DNA from: Rubripirellula lacrimiformis
GTDB lineage: Bacteria > Planctomycetota > Planctomycetia > Pirellulales > Pirellulaceae
NCBI RefSeq assembly: GCF_007741535.1
Contig: NZ_CP036525.1
Span: 5,580,001 to 5,644,000 of the forward strand
Length of the DNA: 64,000 nucleotides
Direction: 5' to 3'
Below are positions 27,797 through 41,597 of this stretch, one piece after another; positions within the stretch are counted from its first letter, which is position 1; each line of letters opens with the position of its first letter. Position numbers and translations under genes: made by a program. Under the pieces are notes generated by a model. The model was not told the DNA's origin and did no database searches. It saw only the letters and a list, made by a program, of their open reading frames with translations.

Positions 27797-28926
27797 GTCG
27801 TCTCCAAACAATCCTTCAATGCGGCCAGCAACGTTTGCACGTTGCGTTTGGTCGCACCGAATCCCATCAATCCAATCCGCCAAGCTTTCCCAGCGAACAC
27901 ACCCAAGCCGCCACCGATCTCGATATCGTACTCGGTCAGCAGACGCTGCCGTACTGCTGCTTCGTCAACCCCTTGGGGCGTCGCGACACAATTCAGCGTC
28001 GCCAACGAGCAATCGGGAATGTACTTCAGCCCCATCGCTTCCAAACCCGATCGCAATTCCAAATGGACAGCGTGATGACGGGCGACGCGTTGATCGACGC
28101 CTTCTTCCAGCACGATCATCAACGCTTCACGCAACGCGTAAATCATGTTGATCGGCGCGGTGTGGTGGTATGCACGAGCCCCCGACGACGCTCCGCCGCC
28201 GGTGTAATAGTTCCTTAGCATCGACACGTCCAGGTACCAACTTTGTACCGGCGTTTTGCGTGCGTCCATTTTCTCGACCGCTGCGGGCGAAAACGAAACC
28301 GGTGACAAACCGGGTGGGCAAGACAGGCATTTTTGCGTGCCCGAATAGATCGCGTCGATCTGCCAATCATCGACCTTCAACTCGTGTCCACCCATTGATG
28401 TCACGGCATCGACGGCGAACAGCATGCCCGCGTCGTGAACGACTTGGGAGATTTCAGGCAACGACTGCAGGGCACCGGTCGATGTTTCGGCGTGGACGAT
28501 CCCAACCATCGTCGCCCGCGGGTGTTTGGCCACAGCCTCGGCGATCGCTTCCTCACTGATCGTTTTCCCCCACGGCACCTCGACCGTGTGCACCGTCGCG
28601 CCACAGCGCTGCATGTTGTCCTTCATCCTGCCCCCGAAAACACCGTTGATGCAAACGATCACCTCGTCACCGGGCTCGATCAGGTTGACCATCACAGCCT
28701 CCATCCCCGCCATGCCCGTGCCCGATACCGGAAACGTCAACGGATTGGTTGTCCCGAAGACGTCTCGCATCATTTGGCAGGTTTCATCCATGTAACCGAT
28801 GTACTGGGGGTCCAAGTGGCCCAGCGTCGGTGATCCAAGCGCCCGCAGAATTCGGTTCGGCACGGTGCTGGGTCCAGGCCCCATCAAAATTCGTTGCCGA
28901 GGGTCAAGGGAAGCGTATGGAGTCAT
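27793..28926 (-). CDS. Alanine-glyoxylate/serine-type class V aminotransferase
   Basis: The product is 377 residues of the PLP-dependent class V family. It opens [16 protein letters not shown], has [12 protein letters not shown] for cofactor phosphate binding, the aspartate in [13 protein letters not shown] and the Schiff-base lysine in [14 protein letters not shown]. This pattern fits serine-pyruvate/alanine-glyoxylate aminotransferases, which turn glyoxylate into glycine. ATG 28926 is preceded by a strong AAGGA site. Its position directly before glcD matches use of the glyoxylate that GlcDEF would make. Confidence 0.9.
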   Translation of the reverse strand: MTPYASLDPRQRILMGPGPSTVPNRILRALGSPTLGHLDPQYIGYMDETCQMMRDVFGTTNPLTFPVSGTGMAGMEAVMVNLIEPGDEVIVCINGVFGGRMKDNMQRCGATVHTVEVPWGKTISEEAIAEAVAKHPRATMVGIVHAETSTGALQSLPEISQVVHDAGMLFAVDAVTSMGGHELKVDDWQIDAIYSGTQKCLSCPPGLSPVSFSPAAVEKMDARKTPVQSWYLDVSMLRNYYTGGGASSGARAYHHTAPINMIYALREALMIVLEEGVDQRVARHHAVHLELRSGLEAMGLKYIPDCSLATLNCVATPQGVDEAAVRQRLLTEYDIEIGGGLGVFAGKAWRIGLMGFGATKRNVQTLLAALKDCLETT

Positions 28927-29044
28927 GGTTTCCTTCCGTCTACGTATGAAAACATCAATGGCCAGTGTGCAACGGGAATTCCGATGCTGGCCAAGCGATT
29001 GCCAATCCAGTCAGGGGGTTCGGCGAAGTGATCCACCAGCGGGG

Positions 29045-30736
29045 CTAGCCAACACCGACCACGAGCCACCCCAATAAGGCAGCCCCTGCAATGTAATACA
29101 CGAACACCCTGGCCGTGGCACGGATCACTTCACCTTCGCGTCCGACCAAACCGACGACCGCGCAAGCCGCCACAACATTATGAACACAAATCACGTTCCC
29201 TGCGGCTCCGCCGACCGCTTGCAGTGCGACAATCCAGGTTGGATCGGCACCGATTTTTTCTGCAACCGAAAATTGAAATCCACTGAACATCATGTTCGAA
29301 ATCGTGTTGCTGCCGGCAACGAAGGCTCCTAGTCCGCCGATCAATGATGCAAACAATGGCCATGCCGATCCGCTGAACGCTGCAACCCCCGCAGCCAGTT
29401 CATCCGGCATCGACGAAAGCCCCGCCGCGCCCCCGCTGGAATGGATGAACACTTGCACCATCGGCACCGTGAACACAAGCGCTGCCGAAGCCAGCAAAAT
29501 CATCTTTGCAGAATCTTGCACCGCAACCTTCATCGCTGGCACTGTCATGCGATGCAAGATGGCGGCAAACAGACAAGCGATCAAAAACACGGTACCGGGC
29601 AAGTACAACGGTTGCACCGGAGCAACACTGACATTGCTGCCGAACAGGTTTGCCAACACCGTGGGATCCCCCGGAATGCCGAACGACTTTGTCCACGCCC
29701 CGATGCCCAGCGCGGGCAACCGCGACATCACCAACAGGGCGGCGATCACCCAATACGGTGCCCAAGCTTTGACCAGCGACAATCCGGCCGGCGGGTCGGA
29801 CAACGTCATTTCCGTGGTCCCATGGAACGAAGCGTCCCACGTGGACGATTCCGCGAAATCCCAAGCTGGACCGTCCGGGATCAGAAAACCGCGCCGTGCC
29901 GCCGGGACCACGATGGCCAGCCCCACCAATGCACCGATCAATGACGGGAATTCGGGGCCCAACAAGTATGCGATCAAGGCGTACGGGATGGTCATCGAAA
30001 GGCCAGCAAAGATGGCAAACTTCCATAGCTGCAGCCCCTCGCGATAGCTTCGCCCCTTGCCAAACAAACCGGTCATCATGCTGACCAAAATCAACGGGAT
30101 CAGGGTACCGATGATCGCGTGCAGCAGAGCGACTTTCCAACCGATGATCGGCAGCAGTTCGGCCCAATTGGCCAGCCCCCGCCCGCTGGCAAATTCCGCC
30201 ACACCTGGGCTGCCATCGAGTCCCTTTGCGACGCCGACCAAAATCGGCGTCCCGACCGCACCGAACGACACCGGCGTGCACTGGATCATCATGCCCGAGA
30301 CCACGGCGGCTTTGGGCGGAAACCCCAACCCCACCAACAACGGGACGCAGACGGCCGCCGGCGTTCCAAAGCCTGCCGAACCTTCGATGAACGACCCGAA
30401 CAACCAAGCGATCAAAATCACTTGCACGCGGCGATCACAACTGATGTTGGTGAAGCCGCTGCGGATCACAGCCAACCCGCCGCTTTGCCGCATCGTGTTC
30501 AACAACAAGATGGCACCGAAGATGATGAACAGCAGCGTCGATGTGATCACCAAACCGTTCACGGTCGCAGCCGCAATCTGAGCCGCATCCACCCGCCAAT
30601 AGAAATAGGCCACCGCGACCGAGGTAACGTAGGCCATCGGCATCGCACGCGCAGCCGACCAGCGCAACCCGACCAGGAATACACCGACGACGATGATCGG
30701 CAACAAAGAAAATAGTGATGGCAACGCATCCGACAT
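29045..30736 (-). CDS. Lactate/glycolate permease (LctP family)
   Basis: The product is 563 residues with about 12-14 hydrophobic helices. Conserved family segments are [17 protein letters not shown] and [14 protein letters not shown]. The LctP/GlcA family imports L-lactate, D-lactate and glycolate with protons. Its place between a 2-hydroxyacid dehydrogenase gene and the glyoxylate-metabolising genes favours glycolate as a substrate, by inference. ATG 30736 begins [13 protein letters not shown]; the frame upstream to 30835 is not membrane-like and overlaps the preceding gene. Confidence 0.88.
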   Translation of the reverse strand: MSDALPSLFSLLPIIVVGVFLVGLRWSAARAMPMAYVTSVAVAYFYWRVDAAQIAAATVNGLVITSTLLFIIFGAILLLNTMRQSGGLAVIRSGFTNISCDRRVQVILIAWLFGSFIEGSAGFGTPAAVCVPLLVGLGFPPKAAVVSGMMIQCTPVSFGAVGTPILVGVAKGLDGSPGVAEFASGRGLANWAELLPIIGWKVALLHAIIGTLIPLILVSMMTGLFGKGRSYREGLQLWKFAIFAGLSMTIPYALIAYLLGPEFPSLIGALVGLAIVVPAARRGFLIPDGPAWDFAESSTWDASFHGTTEMTLSDPPAGLSLVKAWAPYWVIAALLVMSRLPALGIGAWTKSFGIPGDPTVLANLFGSNVSVAPVQPLYLPGTVFLIACLFAAILHRMTVPAMKVAVQDSAKMILLASAALVFTVPMVQVFIHSSGGAAGLSSMPDELAAGVAAFSGSAWPLFASLIGGLGAFVAGSNTISNMMFSGFQFSVAEKIGADPTWIVALQAVGGAAGNVICVHNVVAACAVVGLVGREGEVIRATARVFVYYIAGAALLGWLVVGVG

Positions 30737-30771
30737 AACGACTCGCCCCAACTGGACCAAGGGAACCGTCG

Positions 30772-31752
30772 TCAGTCTAAGCTTTCCGGATTGACCAGGT
30801 TGGGTGGCACCTGACCTCGACATGCCGCCAGACAATTTTCGGCGGCCATGTTGCCCATCTTGGTCCGCGTACCGATCGTCGCGCTGCCCAGGTGTGGCGC
30901 GATCACCACATTGGCCAGATCGTACAATTCGGGCTCTAGCTGCGGTTCGTTCTCGTAAACGTCCAGACCAGCCGATGCGATCGAACCATTCTTCAACGCG
31001 TCGACCATCGCGGCCTCGTCGATGATCGGTCCACGTGCCGTGTTGATGATCGATGCCGTCGACTTCATCAGCGACAATTCACGCGGCCCGATCAGATGAC
31101 GGGTCTGGTCATTGAGCGCGACGTGAACCGAGACAAAATCCGACTTCGCCAACACGTCATCCATCGATGCGTACTGAACGCCCAACTTGGATTCTTCGTC
31201 GGCCGACAACCGGGTTCGATTCCAATACAGAATCTTCATGTCGAATCCGCGTGCCCGACGGGCCACCGCCTGTGCGATTCGGCCGAACCCGATCAACCCC
31301 AGTGTCGAACCGGTGACATCGCCGCCTAGAAACTGCAGCGGGCCCCAACCCTGCCATTGGCGCGACCGCACGAACCGGTCGCCTTCGACCACGCGTCGGC
31401 CGGCGGCAAGCAGCAGCGCCCAAGCCATGTCCGCGGTGGTGTCCGTCAACACGCCAGGCGTGTTGGTGACGGGAATGCCGCGAGCAGTGGCGGCGGCAAC
31501 GTCGATGTTGTTGAAACCGACGGCGAAGTTGGCGACCACTTTCAGATCCGGGTTGGCCCCCAAAACATCATCATCGATCGTGTCCGTCAACAGACACAGC
31601 AGACCATCCACCCCTTGGATCTCGGCGATGATCTCTTCCTTGCTGAGGTAGCGATCATCGTGGTTGTAGGTCAGTTCGGACTGCGACTTTAACAGCTGCA
31701 TCGACTCCGATGGAAGCTGACGCGTCAAAAAGATCTTTGGCCGACTCGACAT
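30772..31752 (-). CDS. D-2-hydroxyacid dehydrogenase (glyoxylate/hydroxypyruvate reductase type)
   Basis: The product is 326 residues with the NAD-binding motif [17 protein letters not shown], the substrate-binding [10 protein letters not shown], and catalytic residues in [10 protein letters not shown] (Arg), [11 protein letters not shown] (Glu) and [12 protein letters not shown] (His). The order matches glyoxylate/hydroxypyruvate reductases (D-glycerate dehydrogenases). It would reduce glyoxylate or hydroxypyruvate with NAD(P)H, balancing the glycolate oxidation encoded downstream. It starts 32 bp after secDF and lies 35 bp before the permease. Confidence 0.9.
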   Translation of the reverse strand: MSSRPKIFLTRQLPSESMQLLKSQSELTYNHDDRYLSKEEIIAEIQGVDGLLCLLTDTIDDDVLGANPDLKVVANFAVGFNNIDVAAATARGIPVTNTPGVLTDTTADMAWALLLAAGRRVVEGDRFVRSRQWQGWGPLQFLGGDVTGSTLGLIGFGRIAQAVARRARGFDMKILYWNRTRLSADEESKLGVQYASMDDVLAKSDFVSVHVALNDQTRHLIGPRELSLMKSTASIINTARGPIIDEAAMVDALKNGSIASAGLDVYENEPQLEPELYDLANVVIAPHLGSATIGTRTKMGNMAAENCLAACRGQVPPNLVNPESLD

Positions 31753-31784
31753 GATGCTGCTCCCTGCCCCCCCAAGCCACCGAA

Positions 31785-35042
<3,258 letters not shown>

Positions 35043-35117
35043 CGTTTTCTTGAATCGGGATGTCGGTGGGGGTTGGGCTGGCCGGTCTCGCCACTCGAAT
35101 GAATCGAGCGGCCAAAG

Positions 35118-35567
35118 CTACTTCTTCGCAGCGGAACCGTCGTCCTTGGATTTGTCTGAACTATTTTCTTTTCCGGACGTTTCTTTGTCCGTTACGATCC
35201 GCGAGATCGCCGATCGGTTGACTTTGATTCTCGTGTTTCCACTTTCGTCGATCCGCAAAGTCACCACATCGTTGTCCGCGGAGACCGCCGCAATCACGCC
35301 GTGAATCCCGCCGATCGTGACGACGCGGTCGTTCTTTTTCAAGGACGACATCAAGTTGGCTTCGGCCGCTTTCTTCTTGCGTTCGGGTGCGATCACAATG
35401 AAGTAAAACAGGAACAAAAGTCCGGCAGGGAGCAGAAAAGGCGATAGAAAATCGCCACTCGACCCCGTTCCGGGATCCGCCACAGCCGCATCTCCCGCAG
35501 CCGCATCAGCCTGTGCCAACAGCTGCAGATCGACCAAGAACAGGTTCAGTGCACCAACGAAAAACAA
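35118..35567 (-). CDS. yajC: Preprotein translocase accessory protein YajC
   Basis: The product is 149 residues with one membrane helix (about 45-62, LLPAGLLFLFYFIVIAPERK) and the cytoplasmic YajC fold (KKNDRVVTIGGIHGVIAAV). The tail is Lys/Ser/Asp-rich. The start must be a rare TTG at 35567: a TGA stop lies five codons upstream in frame and no ATG occurs before the membrane helix. AAGG lies about 9 nt before it. YajC sits with SecDF in the holo-translocon, matching the adjacent gene. Confidence 0.88.
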   Translation of the reverse strand: MFFVGALNLFLVDLQLLAQADAAAGDAAVADPGTGSSGDFLSPFLLPAGLLFLFYFIVIAPERKKKAAEANLMSSLKKNDRVVTIGGIHGVIAAVSADNDVVTLRIDESGNTRIKVNRSAISRIVTDKETSGKENSSDKSKDDGSAAKK

Positions 35568-35966
35568 ACGACAACGCCTTCATTTGAATGGTCACCGACC
35601 TCGGGCCGGCGAAAAGTGAATGCGGCATGATATGGATGTGGAAAAATCGTCACAAGCCCAGCACGGCACAGCGAATGCATGAAAGCGTGCTTTCGGGGGT
35701 ATACCACAGCCGCCCGAATGGTGATTTGGGGGTTCCTGCGAAGATCGGCGAAGTCGGTGAGAGGTCAACGCAGGTGGTTAGGGGAGATTGGAGCCTTGGT
35801 GGGATTTGCGTGAATTTCGTTGGATGGCCCCGACCCGCCCCGTCCCGCCCCGTAGAGGCAGAGGGCAGAGGGCAGAGGGTGAGGGACTTCTGGCGAAGTC
35901 CACTACGTTGGATGAGGTTTTCCTTCGTGGGCGACATTGCGATGCGGCGGGCTACACTGGGCGGCA
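35568..35966. other. Divergent intergenic region with short repeats
   Basis: These 399 bp should hold promoters for yajC (leftward) and the DegT-type gene (rightward). Around 35829-35880 there are repeats of CCCGCCCCGT and a 7-bp tandem GGCAGAG three times over. A perfect hairpin GGACTTC-TGGC-GAAGTCC at 35884-35901 belongs to the dispersed family seen at 11102-11164 and 15542-15560. No gene is visible. Confidence 0.55.
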
Positions 35967-37034
35967 ATGAACCTGACGCTACCAGCCTGGCCCCCTGATT
36001 GGCCCGAAATTCGAAGTGCCGCGGCCCAATGTGTCGCTAGCGGCGATTGGGGGCGATATGCATCGAAAACCGTTGCCCAAACGACCAAACGAATCGCAGA
36101 ATTCACCGGTGCCGGCTCGGTCCGCATGTGCTGCAGCGGATCGGCGGCGGTCGAACTGGGGCTGCGTGCCGCGGGGGTTGGGCCTGGGGACGAGGTGATC
36201 ACCGCTGCCCTGGATTACCCCGGAAATGTTCGAGCGATCGAGCTGCTGGGGGGCCGTCCCGTGCTGGTCGATCTGGCGGACCAGTCGCCCTGCATCGATG
36301 CAGACGGCGTCGAAAAAGCGGGATCGGACAGCGTGAAAGCCGTCATCGCATCCCACCTGTTTGGGGTGCCGGCCGACATCGTCCGACTAAAATCGATTTG
36401 CGACGACCGCGGATGGGTGCTGATCGAAGACGCGTGCCAGGTAGCCGGAATGACGATCGACGGCCGATCGGCCGGCACCATCGGACACGTTGGGGTCTGG
36501 TCATTGGGTGGCAGCAAACTGCTGTCCTGTGGTTCCGGCGGCGTCATTTTCGCAAACGACGACCGCACAGCCGCTCGCTTGGCGCCGGTCATGGACCGCC
36601 CCAGCGATGCGTTCGGGATCTCGCCGCTAGCGGCCGCTGTCCTGCATCCGCAACTGGATCGATTGGCGGAAATGAATACCCGCCGCAGCCAAACGGCCGT
36701 TGAACTGCGTGATCAGGTGTTCCCACACCTTGCAGGCGTCACCTGGTACAGCGGCCAACGCGACGAATCGGCGTTTTACAAAGTCGCCTTCACGGTCGGA
36801 TCCGACCAGGAACGGTTGCGAGTGATCGATGCTGCCGAAGCGATGGGCTTGCCGCTTGGCGCAGGCTTCCGATCGCTGGCCCGCACCAGCCCGCGGCGAT
36901 GCCGAAAACCGGTTTCGCTGGACCGGTCCGAAATGCTGGGCCAGCGCCTGGTCGTGCTGGACCACCGGGCATTGATGATCGATCCCGAGAGGCGGGATGA
37001 ACTTGCGGCAGCAATCCGTTCCCTGCTTCAATAG
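35967..37034 (+). CDS. DegT/DnrJ/EryC1-type aminotransferase
   Basis: The product is 355 residues of the PLP-dependent sugar aminotransferase-like family. It has RMCCSGSAAVELGLRAAG, DEVITAALDYPGNVRAIELL, the cofactor aspartate in VLIEDACQVAG and the lysine in WSLGGSKLLSCGSGGVI. Such enzymes add amino groups to keto-sugars for polysaccharides or secondary metabolites; the substrate is unknown and no sugar-pathway partner lies nearby. ATG 35967 starts MNLTLPAWPPDWPEI; a frame opening at 35937 is less likely. The C-terminal third is shorter than usual for the family. Confidence 0.85.
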   Translation: MNLTLPAWPPDWPEIRSAAAQCVASGDWGRYASKTVAQTTKRIAEFTGAGSVRMCCSGSAAVELGLRAAGVGPGDEVITAALDYPGNVRAIELLGGRPVLVDLADQSPCIDADGVEKAGSDSVKAVIASHLFGVPADIVRLKSICDDRGWVLIEDACQVAGMTIDGRSAGTIGHVGVWSLGGSKLLSCGSGGVIFANDDRTAARLAPVMDRPSDAFGISPLAAAVLHPQLDRLAEMNTRRSQTAVELRDQVFPHLAGVTWYSGQRDESAFYKVAFTVGSDQERLRVIDAAEAMGLPLGAGFRSLARTSPRRCRKPVSLDRSEMLGQRLVVLDHRALMIDPERRDELAAAIRSLLQ

Positions 37035-37076
37035 CACAGCCCGAGAACCTGCGGAGCGTGCCACCAAGGACGTGCG

Positions 37077-37760
37077 ATGGAAACGACACTGCACCAACAA
37101 TTGAAACTCGTCTACGCCGACGATCCTTCGCAAACCGAAGTCGTGTTGGGCCGCTATCGCATCGACGCCATCCGCCAAGACGCCGATCGCGGTCCCGAAT
37201 TGGTCGAGGTCCAGTGTGCGTCGTTGTCGGCGATCCGAGACAAGTGCCGACAACTGTTGAAGAGCCACACGTTGCGAGTGGTCAAACCGATCGTGATCCG
37301 CACCCGGATCATCAAATTGGCCAAACGGGGTGGTGCGGTCAAGTCGCGGAGGATGAGTCCGAAGCGGGGCAGCGTGCTAGACCTGTTCGACGAAATGATC
37401 TATTTCACCCGAGTGTTTCCGCACACCAATTTGACGATGGATGTTCCGCTGCTGCATGTCGAACAAGTGCGGGTGCCCAGCAAGACCAAACGGCGTCGCA
37501 GTTGGCACAAAGACTATCAAGTCGAAGATGTGCGTCTGGAATCGATCCAGGAAACGCTGGAAATCAATGAACCGGCGGACCTGCTATCGCTGTTGAATTT
37601 GCCCGACGGCATCCAGAACTTCAACACCGCCGACTTGGCCGCCGCGATCGACCGTCCCCGCTGGCACGCCCAGCAAATCGCGTACGTATTGCGAAAGACT
37701 GGCGCGATCGACCAGACCGGGCGCAACAAGGCCGGCGTCGTCTACAACCGAGTGGCCTAG
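37077..37760 (+). CDS. Conserved protein of unknown function, possible nuclease-like core plus winged helix
   Basis: The product is 227 residues. The N-terminal half has YRIDAIRQDADRGPELVEVQ followed by SLSAIRDKCRQLL and VVKPIVIRTRI. The acidic residue and VEVQ strand recall restriction-endonuclease-like folds, but no confirmed catalytic set can be assigned. A basic stretch (KTKRRRSWHKDYQ) and a C-terminal winged-helix-like segment (FNTADLAAAIDRPRWH, AYVLRKTGAIDQ) suggest nucleic-acid binding. It follows the DegT-type gene by 42 bp on the same strand. I do not recognise a named family. Confidence 0.6.
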   Translation: METTLHQQLKLVYADDPSQTEVVLGRYRIDAIRQDADRGPELVEVQCASLSAIRDKCRQLLKSHTLRVVKPIVIRTRIIKLAKRGGAVKSRRMSPKRGSVLDLFDEMIYFTRVFPHTNLTMDVPLLHVEQVRVPSKTKRRRSWHKDYQVEDVRLESIQETLEINEPADLLSLLNLPDGIQNFNTADLAAAIDRPRWHAQQIAYVLRKTGAIDQTGRNKAGVVYNRVA

Positions 37761-37870
37761 TCGGCCCGGAAGTCGCGGCCAAATACGTCCGCTGCTTGCT
37801 TGCATCCGGCGTTCCGCTGGGCGATGATCTTGACTCCGCCCCCCAGCCCTTCATCACGAGCCTGCCACCG

Positions 37871-39016
37871 ATGCGCCTTCTTATTCTTTCCCTATGTATG
37901 CTGGTGATTTCCATGAGTGTTTCAGGTTCGACGTCTGCCGAGTCGATTGACGTTTGGATCGGGACAAGCGCTCGCCAACCCAGCCAAGGCATCTATCACT
38001 GCACGCTGAACACTCACACTGGCAACCTGACCGATCCGACGCTGGCGGCCGAAATCCGTGGGCCCGGTTTCTTGGCGATGCACCCGAGCGGCAATGTGCT
38101 GTACGCGGTCGGCGATTTGAACAAGGAAGCGGTGGTTGCGGCGTACGCGATTGAATCCAGTGGCGATGGTGCCCCTCAACTGTCCTTGGTCAATTCGCTG
38201 CCGATCGGTGATGGCGGTGCGGCACACGTTGCTGTCGACCCGACGGGCAAAACCCTGCTGACGGCCCAATACGGTGGCGGCAGCGTCGCTGCGTTTTCAT
38301 TGAACGCCGACGGGTCCCTGAACCAATCGACGGAACTGATCAAGCACGAAGGTGGATCCGGCGTCGTCCCCAAACGTCAAGATTCCTCGCACGCCCACTG
38401 GGTTGGATTTTCACCCGACAACCGGTTTGCTTTTGTTCCCGACCTGGGACTCGACAAAGTCGTCATCTACAGCCTGGATGCCGAAAACGCCAAGCTGACT
38501 CCGCATGGCTTTGGCAAAGTTCCAGCCGGCGGTGGACCGCGGCACATGAAGTTCCACACCTCGGGCAAGTTTGCATTCGTACTGAACGAACTATCCCTCA
38601 GCGTGACGGTTTTCGATTACGACGCGGAAACCGGCAAGATGACGGCCAAGCAAACGATCCCAACGGTGTCGAAACAGACCCTGGCGAAAGAGAAGTTCAA
38701 GAGCGCGTCGGAGATCCGGGTGCACCCGTCGGGCCAGTTCGTGTTCACGGCGAACCGTGGACATGATTCGATCACCGTTTTCCGCGTCAACCAATCGACC
38801 GGCGAACTGTCCGTCATCGAAGTCGAAAACGCTCGCGCCGTCACGCCACGTGGCATGAACCTGGACCCCAGCGGGAACTGGCTGCTGGTTGCCGGCCAAG
38901 ACTCGCACACCTTGGCTTCGTTCAATGTGGACGGCTCGACGGGCGAACTGAAATACAATCAGTCGATCGTGACCGCCCCATCGGCAATCTGTGTTCTGTT
39001 CCAGCACGAGGACTGA
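37871..39016 (+). CDS. Exported lactonase-family beta-propeller (6-phosphogluconolactonase type)
   Basis: The product is 381 residues from ATG 37871, beginning with a signal peptide (MRLLILSLCMLVISMSVSGS). The mature protein is a seven-bladed propeller of the lactonase family (PF10282), with GIYHCTLNTHTGNL, HVAVDPTGKTLLTAQYGGGS, DSSHAHWVGFSPDNRF, GGGPRHMKFH and SEIRVHPSGQFVFTANRG. Cytoplasmic relatives hydrolyse 6-phosphogluconolactone. The signal peptide here suggests a different, extracytoplasmic lactone or sugar substrate. Confidence 0.87.
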   Translation: MRLLILSLCMLVISMSVSGSTSAESIDVWIGTSARQPSQGIYHCTLNTHTGNLTDPTLAAEIRGPGFLAMHPSGNVLYAVGDLNKEAVVAAYAIESSGDGAPQLSLVNSLPIGDGGAAHVAVDPTGKTLLTAQYGGGSVAAFSLNADGSLNQSTELIKHEGGSGVVPKRQDSSHAHWVGFSPDNRFAFVPDLGLDKVVIYSLDAENAKLTPHGFGKVPAGGGPRHMKFHTSGKFAFVLNELSLSVTVFDYDAETGKMTAKQTIPTVSKQTLAKEKFKSASEIRVHPSGQFVFTANRGHDSITVFRVNQSTGELSVIEVENARAVTPRGMNLDPSGNWLLVAGQDSHTLASFNVDGSTGELKYNQSIVTAPSAICVLFQHED

Positions 39017-39377
39017 TCGCGGGAAATTCCGGCAAATCGCAATCCGTCCTTGATTCCATCGAACACGGCCTGCTGATTGAGTGAGCCGTTTAGGCAAACG
39101 CTGGGAAGCAGTTGGTAGCGGAAGTCGTCAAGACTTTCGGTGATCCCACCATCCAAGCCCGAAACTCTTGGCGAGTTGCGCTACGAAAAACCGCCGAAAA
39201 CGCCGGCGATCGTGCTTCGAATGGCACCTTGTGAATCGATTCAGACGATCCTTTTCCCGCTGGAAACCTGTTTTGACTGGGTGGTCTCGGCAAATCGTTT
39301 GCGTGTTTTTCGTGCCTGTGGTTTAATTTGGGGCTCCTTTCGATTCCCGAAAACGCCGCTTGAAGCACCCCCCATCG
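39017..39377. other. Intergenic region between lactonase and rimO
   Basis: No gene, hairpin or clear promoter is evident in these 361 bp. A minus-strand frame (38959-39156) overlaps the lactonase end and looks spurious. Confidence 0.45.
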
Positions 39378-40793
39378 ATGCAGCTCCCCATCGTCTCTGA
39401 GTCGCAAACCCTTCCTGGCAAGGCTCCTGCTGCGTCGACCGATGGTGTTCGCGGCCGTTATGCCGTCATTTCCCTCGGTTGTCCCAAGAACTTGGTCGAC
39501 ACCGAACAAATGCTGGGCCGACTGGACGAAGACGGCTACGCGATGGTTGAATCCGTCGAAACGGCGGACTTCGTGGTCGTCAATACGTGCGGTTTCATCG
39601 ATTCAGCCCGTGAAGAATCGTTGGGCGCGATCGACGAAATGCTGGCGCTGAAGAAATCGGGCAAAATCCGAAACGTCGTCGTTACAGGCTGTTTGGCCGA
39701 ACGTCAGCAGGGAAAACTGCTGGAAGCTCGCCCCGAAATCGACGCGATGATCGGCGTTTTCGGTCGCAACGAAATTGTTTCGGTGATCGACCGCCTGCAA
39801 TCGGGCGTCGAAGAACAAGAAAAGGTGTTCCGGCCTGCACCGATCAAGCCACTGTCGGACGCCGTCCGCCGTGCCGTCACACCACGCCACTTTGCGTATC
39901 TGAAGATCAGCGAAGGCTGCGATCGACTGTGCACCTTCTGTGCAATCCCCAAGATGCGCGGCAAGCACTACAGCAAGCCGATCGAACAGATCATCGACGA
40001 AGCGAAGCGTCTGGGCGACAGCGGTGTCCGCGAAGTCGTCATCGTTGCCCAGGACACAACCTATTACGGCAAAGATCTGTACGGCGAACCGCGACTAACC
40101 GAACTGCTAACCGAGCTGGATAAAATTGAATCGATCGATTGGATTCGGTTGATGTATTTTTACCCGATGTACATCGATGACGCGCTGGTCGATGTCTTGG
40201 CAAACGCCAAACGAATCGTGCCGTACATCGACATGCCGCTGCAACATGCATCCGACACGATGCTGAAACGGATGGCTCGCAAGACCACGCGCGGCCTGCA
40301 AGAAGAGATCCTTGCGAACCTGCGATCCAGAATCCCCAACCTGATCATGCGGACCACACTGATCACCGGTTTCCCCGGCGAAACCGAAGACGACATTGAC
40401 CAACTTTGCGACTTTGTCGCCAAACAGAAATTTGAACACTTGGGCGTCTTCACTTACAGCGTCGAAGAAGACACGCCCGCGGCGAAACTGCCCAACCGTG
40501 TTCCAGCGGATGTCGCTCAGGCGCGATACGATCGAGTCATGGAAGTGCAACAGAAGGTTGCTTTCAAGTGGATCGAAAGCCGCATCGGCACCACCGAAAC
40601 GGTGATCATCGACTCGCCGCTGCCGGATCAACCGGGCGTGTGGATCGGTCGGACCCGAGGCGAAGCACCGGATATCGACGGGATCGTTTACGTTTCAGGC
40701 ATCGATCCAGACGATCCGTTGGAAGTCGGCGACATGATCGACTGCGAGATCGTTGCTTCGGACGGTTACGATTTGGTCGCCGCACCGCTGTAA
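39378..40793 (+). CDS. rimO: Ribosomal protein S12 methylthiotransferase RimO
   Basis: The product is 471 residues from ATG 39378; TTG 39360 is an alternative start. The N-terminal MTTase domain has its three cysteines in [19 protein letters not shown] and TGCLAERQQ. The radical SAM cluster is in [18 protein letters not shown] (CxxxCxxC). A C-terminal TRAM-like part ends the protein. RimO adds a methylthio group to an aspartate of ribosomal protein S12, using two 4Fe-4S clusters. [12 protein letters not shown] separates RimO from MiaB. Confidence 0.94.
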   Translation: MQLPIVSESQTLPGKAPAASTDGVRGRYAVISLGCPKNLVDTEQMLGRLDEDGYAMVESVETADFVVVNTCGFIDSAREESLGAIDEMLALKKSGKIRNVVVTGCLAERQQGKLLEARPEIDAMIGVFGRNEIVSVIDRLQSGVEEQEKVFRPAPIKPLSDAVRRAVTPRHFAYLKISEGCDRLCTFCAIPKMRGKHYSKPIEQIIDEAKRLGDSGVREVVIVAQDTTYYGKDLYGEPRLTELLTELDKIESIDWIRLMYFYPMYIDDALVDVLANAKRIVPYIDMPLQHASDTMLKRMARKTTRGLQEEILANLRSRIPNLIMRTTLITGFPGETEDDIDQLCDFVAKQKFEHLGVFTYSVEEDTPAAKLPNRVPADVAQARYDRVMEVQQKVAFKWIESRIGTTETVIIDSPLPDQPGVWIGRTRGEAPDIDGIVYVSGIDPDDPLEVGDMIDCEIVASDGYDLVAAPL

Positions 40794-40988
40794 CGAACCA
40801 TCAACGATGGATGCGTCCCCGCTGAAAGAGCGGATTCGCGACACTGGTTGGCCAGCCCCACGGGCCGCCAGCCGACAAACCAGGCAGAGACGCCCCGGCA
40901 TGTATGGCCGCCGCGCATTGGCCCCACCTTGGCGGGCTCTGGTGATTCAGGGACAACTACCGTAGACCTTGGATGACCGATTATTCAA

Positions 40989-41582
40989 ATGACCACGACA
41001 ACCGTAATGAGCCCAAAGCCGGTATCGATCTACAACGTGCCCAACGCGCTGACAACAGCTCGCTTTGCGCTCGCGATCGCCGTCATGGCACTGATCCCGA
41101 TGGGCAATCACATTGCCGCGTTGATCATTTTTTCCATCGCCGTGTCAACCGACTGGATGGACGGATACTGGGCTCGCAAGTACGGGCAAGTCACCAAACT
41201 GGGCCGCATCTTCGACCCGTTTGTCGACAAAATCATCATCTGCGGCACGTTCATCGCGTTGGTCGAAGTCGCCGGTTCTGGCGTCGCATCTTGGATGGCG
41301 ACCATCGTGGTCGCACGTGAACTGCTGGTGACCAGCCTGCGGGCGATCATCGAAGGCAGTGGTGGCGACTTTTCAGCCAACCAGCTCGGCAAATGGAAAA
41401 TGGTGCTGCAGTGTGCCGCGGTGATCTCGATCCTGCTGTCGCTGATCAACCCGAGCGTCGCGTGGCTAGGCTGGGCCGGACAAATCTTCTTGTGGTCATC
41501 GATCGCACTGACGCTGTATTCCGGGTATGTCTATGTCATCGCTGCGTCCAAAGTGATGCGTGACGCTCCGGCGGACCTGTAA
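40989..41582 (+). CDS. pgsA: CDP-diacylglycerol-glycerol-3-phosphate 3-phosphatidyltransferase
   Basis: The product is 197 residues, a polytopic membrane enzyme. The CDP-alcohol phosphatidyltransferase motif is complete: DWMDGYWARKYGQVTKLGR then IFDPFVDK, giving D-G-x2-A-R-x8-G-x3-D-x3-D. It makes phosphatidylglycerol phosphate. ATG 40989 starts MTTTTVMSPKP, with NVPNALTTARF following as the usual first helix. The downstream CPBP gene begins 15 bp after its stop. Confidence 0.92.
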   Translation: MTTTTVMSPKPVSIYNVPNALTTARFALAIAVMALIPMGNHIAALIIFSIAVSTDWMDGYWARKYGQVTKLGRIFDPFVDKIIICGTFIALVEVAGSGVASWMATIVVARELLVTSLRAIIEGSGGDFSANQLGKWKMVLQCAAVISILLSLINPSVAWLGWAGQIFLWSSIALTLYSGYVYVIAASKVMRDAPADL

Positions 41583-41597
41583 AGCGAAAGCGATTCT

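Noticed and set aside
38959-39156. Small minus-strand frame after the lactonase gene
   Set aside because: It overlaps the lactonase 3' end and lacks a convincing start or homology; weak possibility of a gene remnant.
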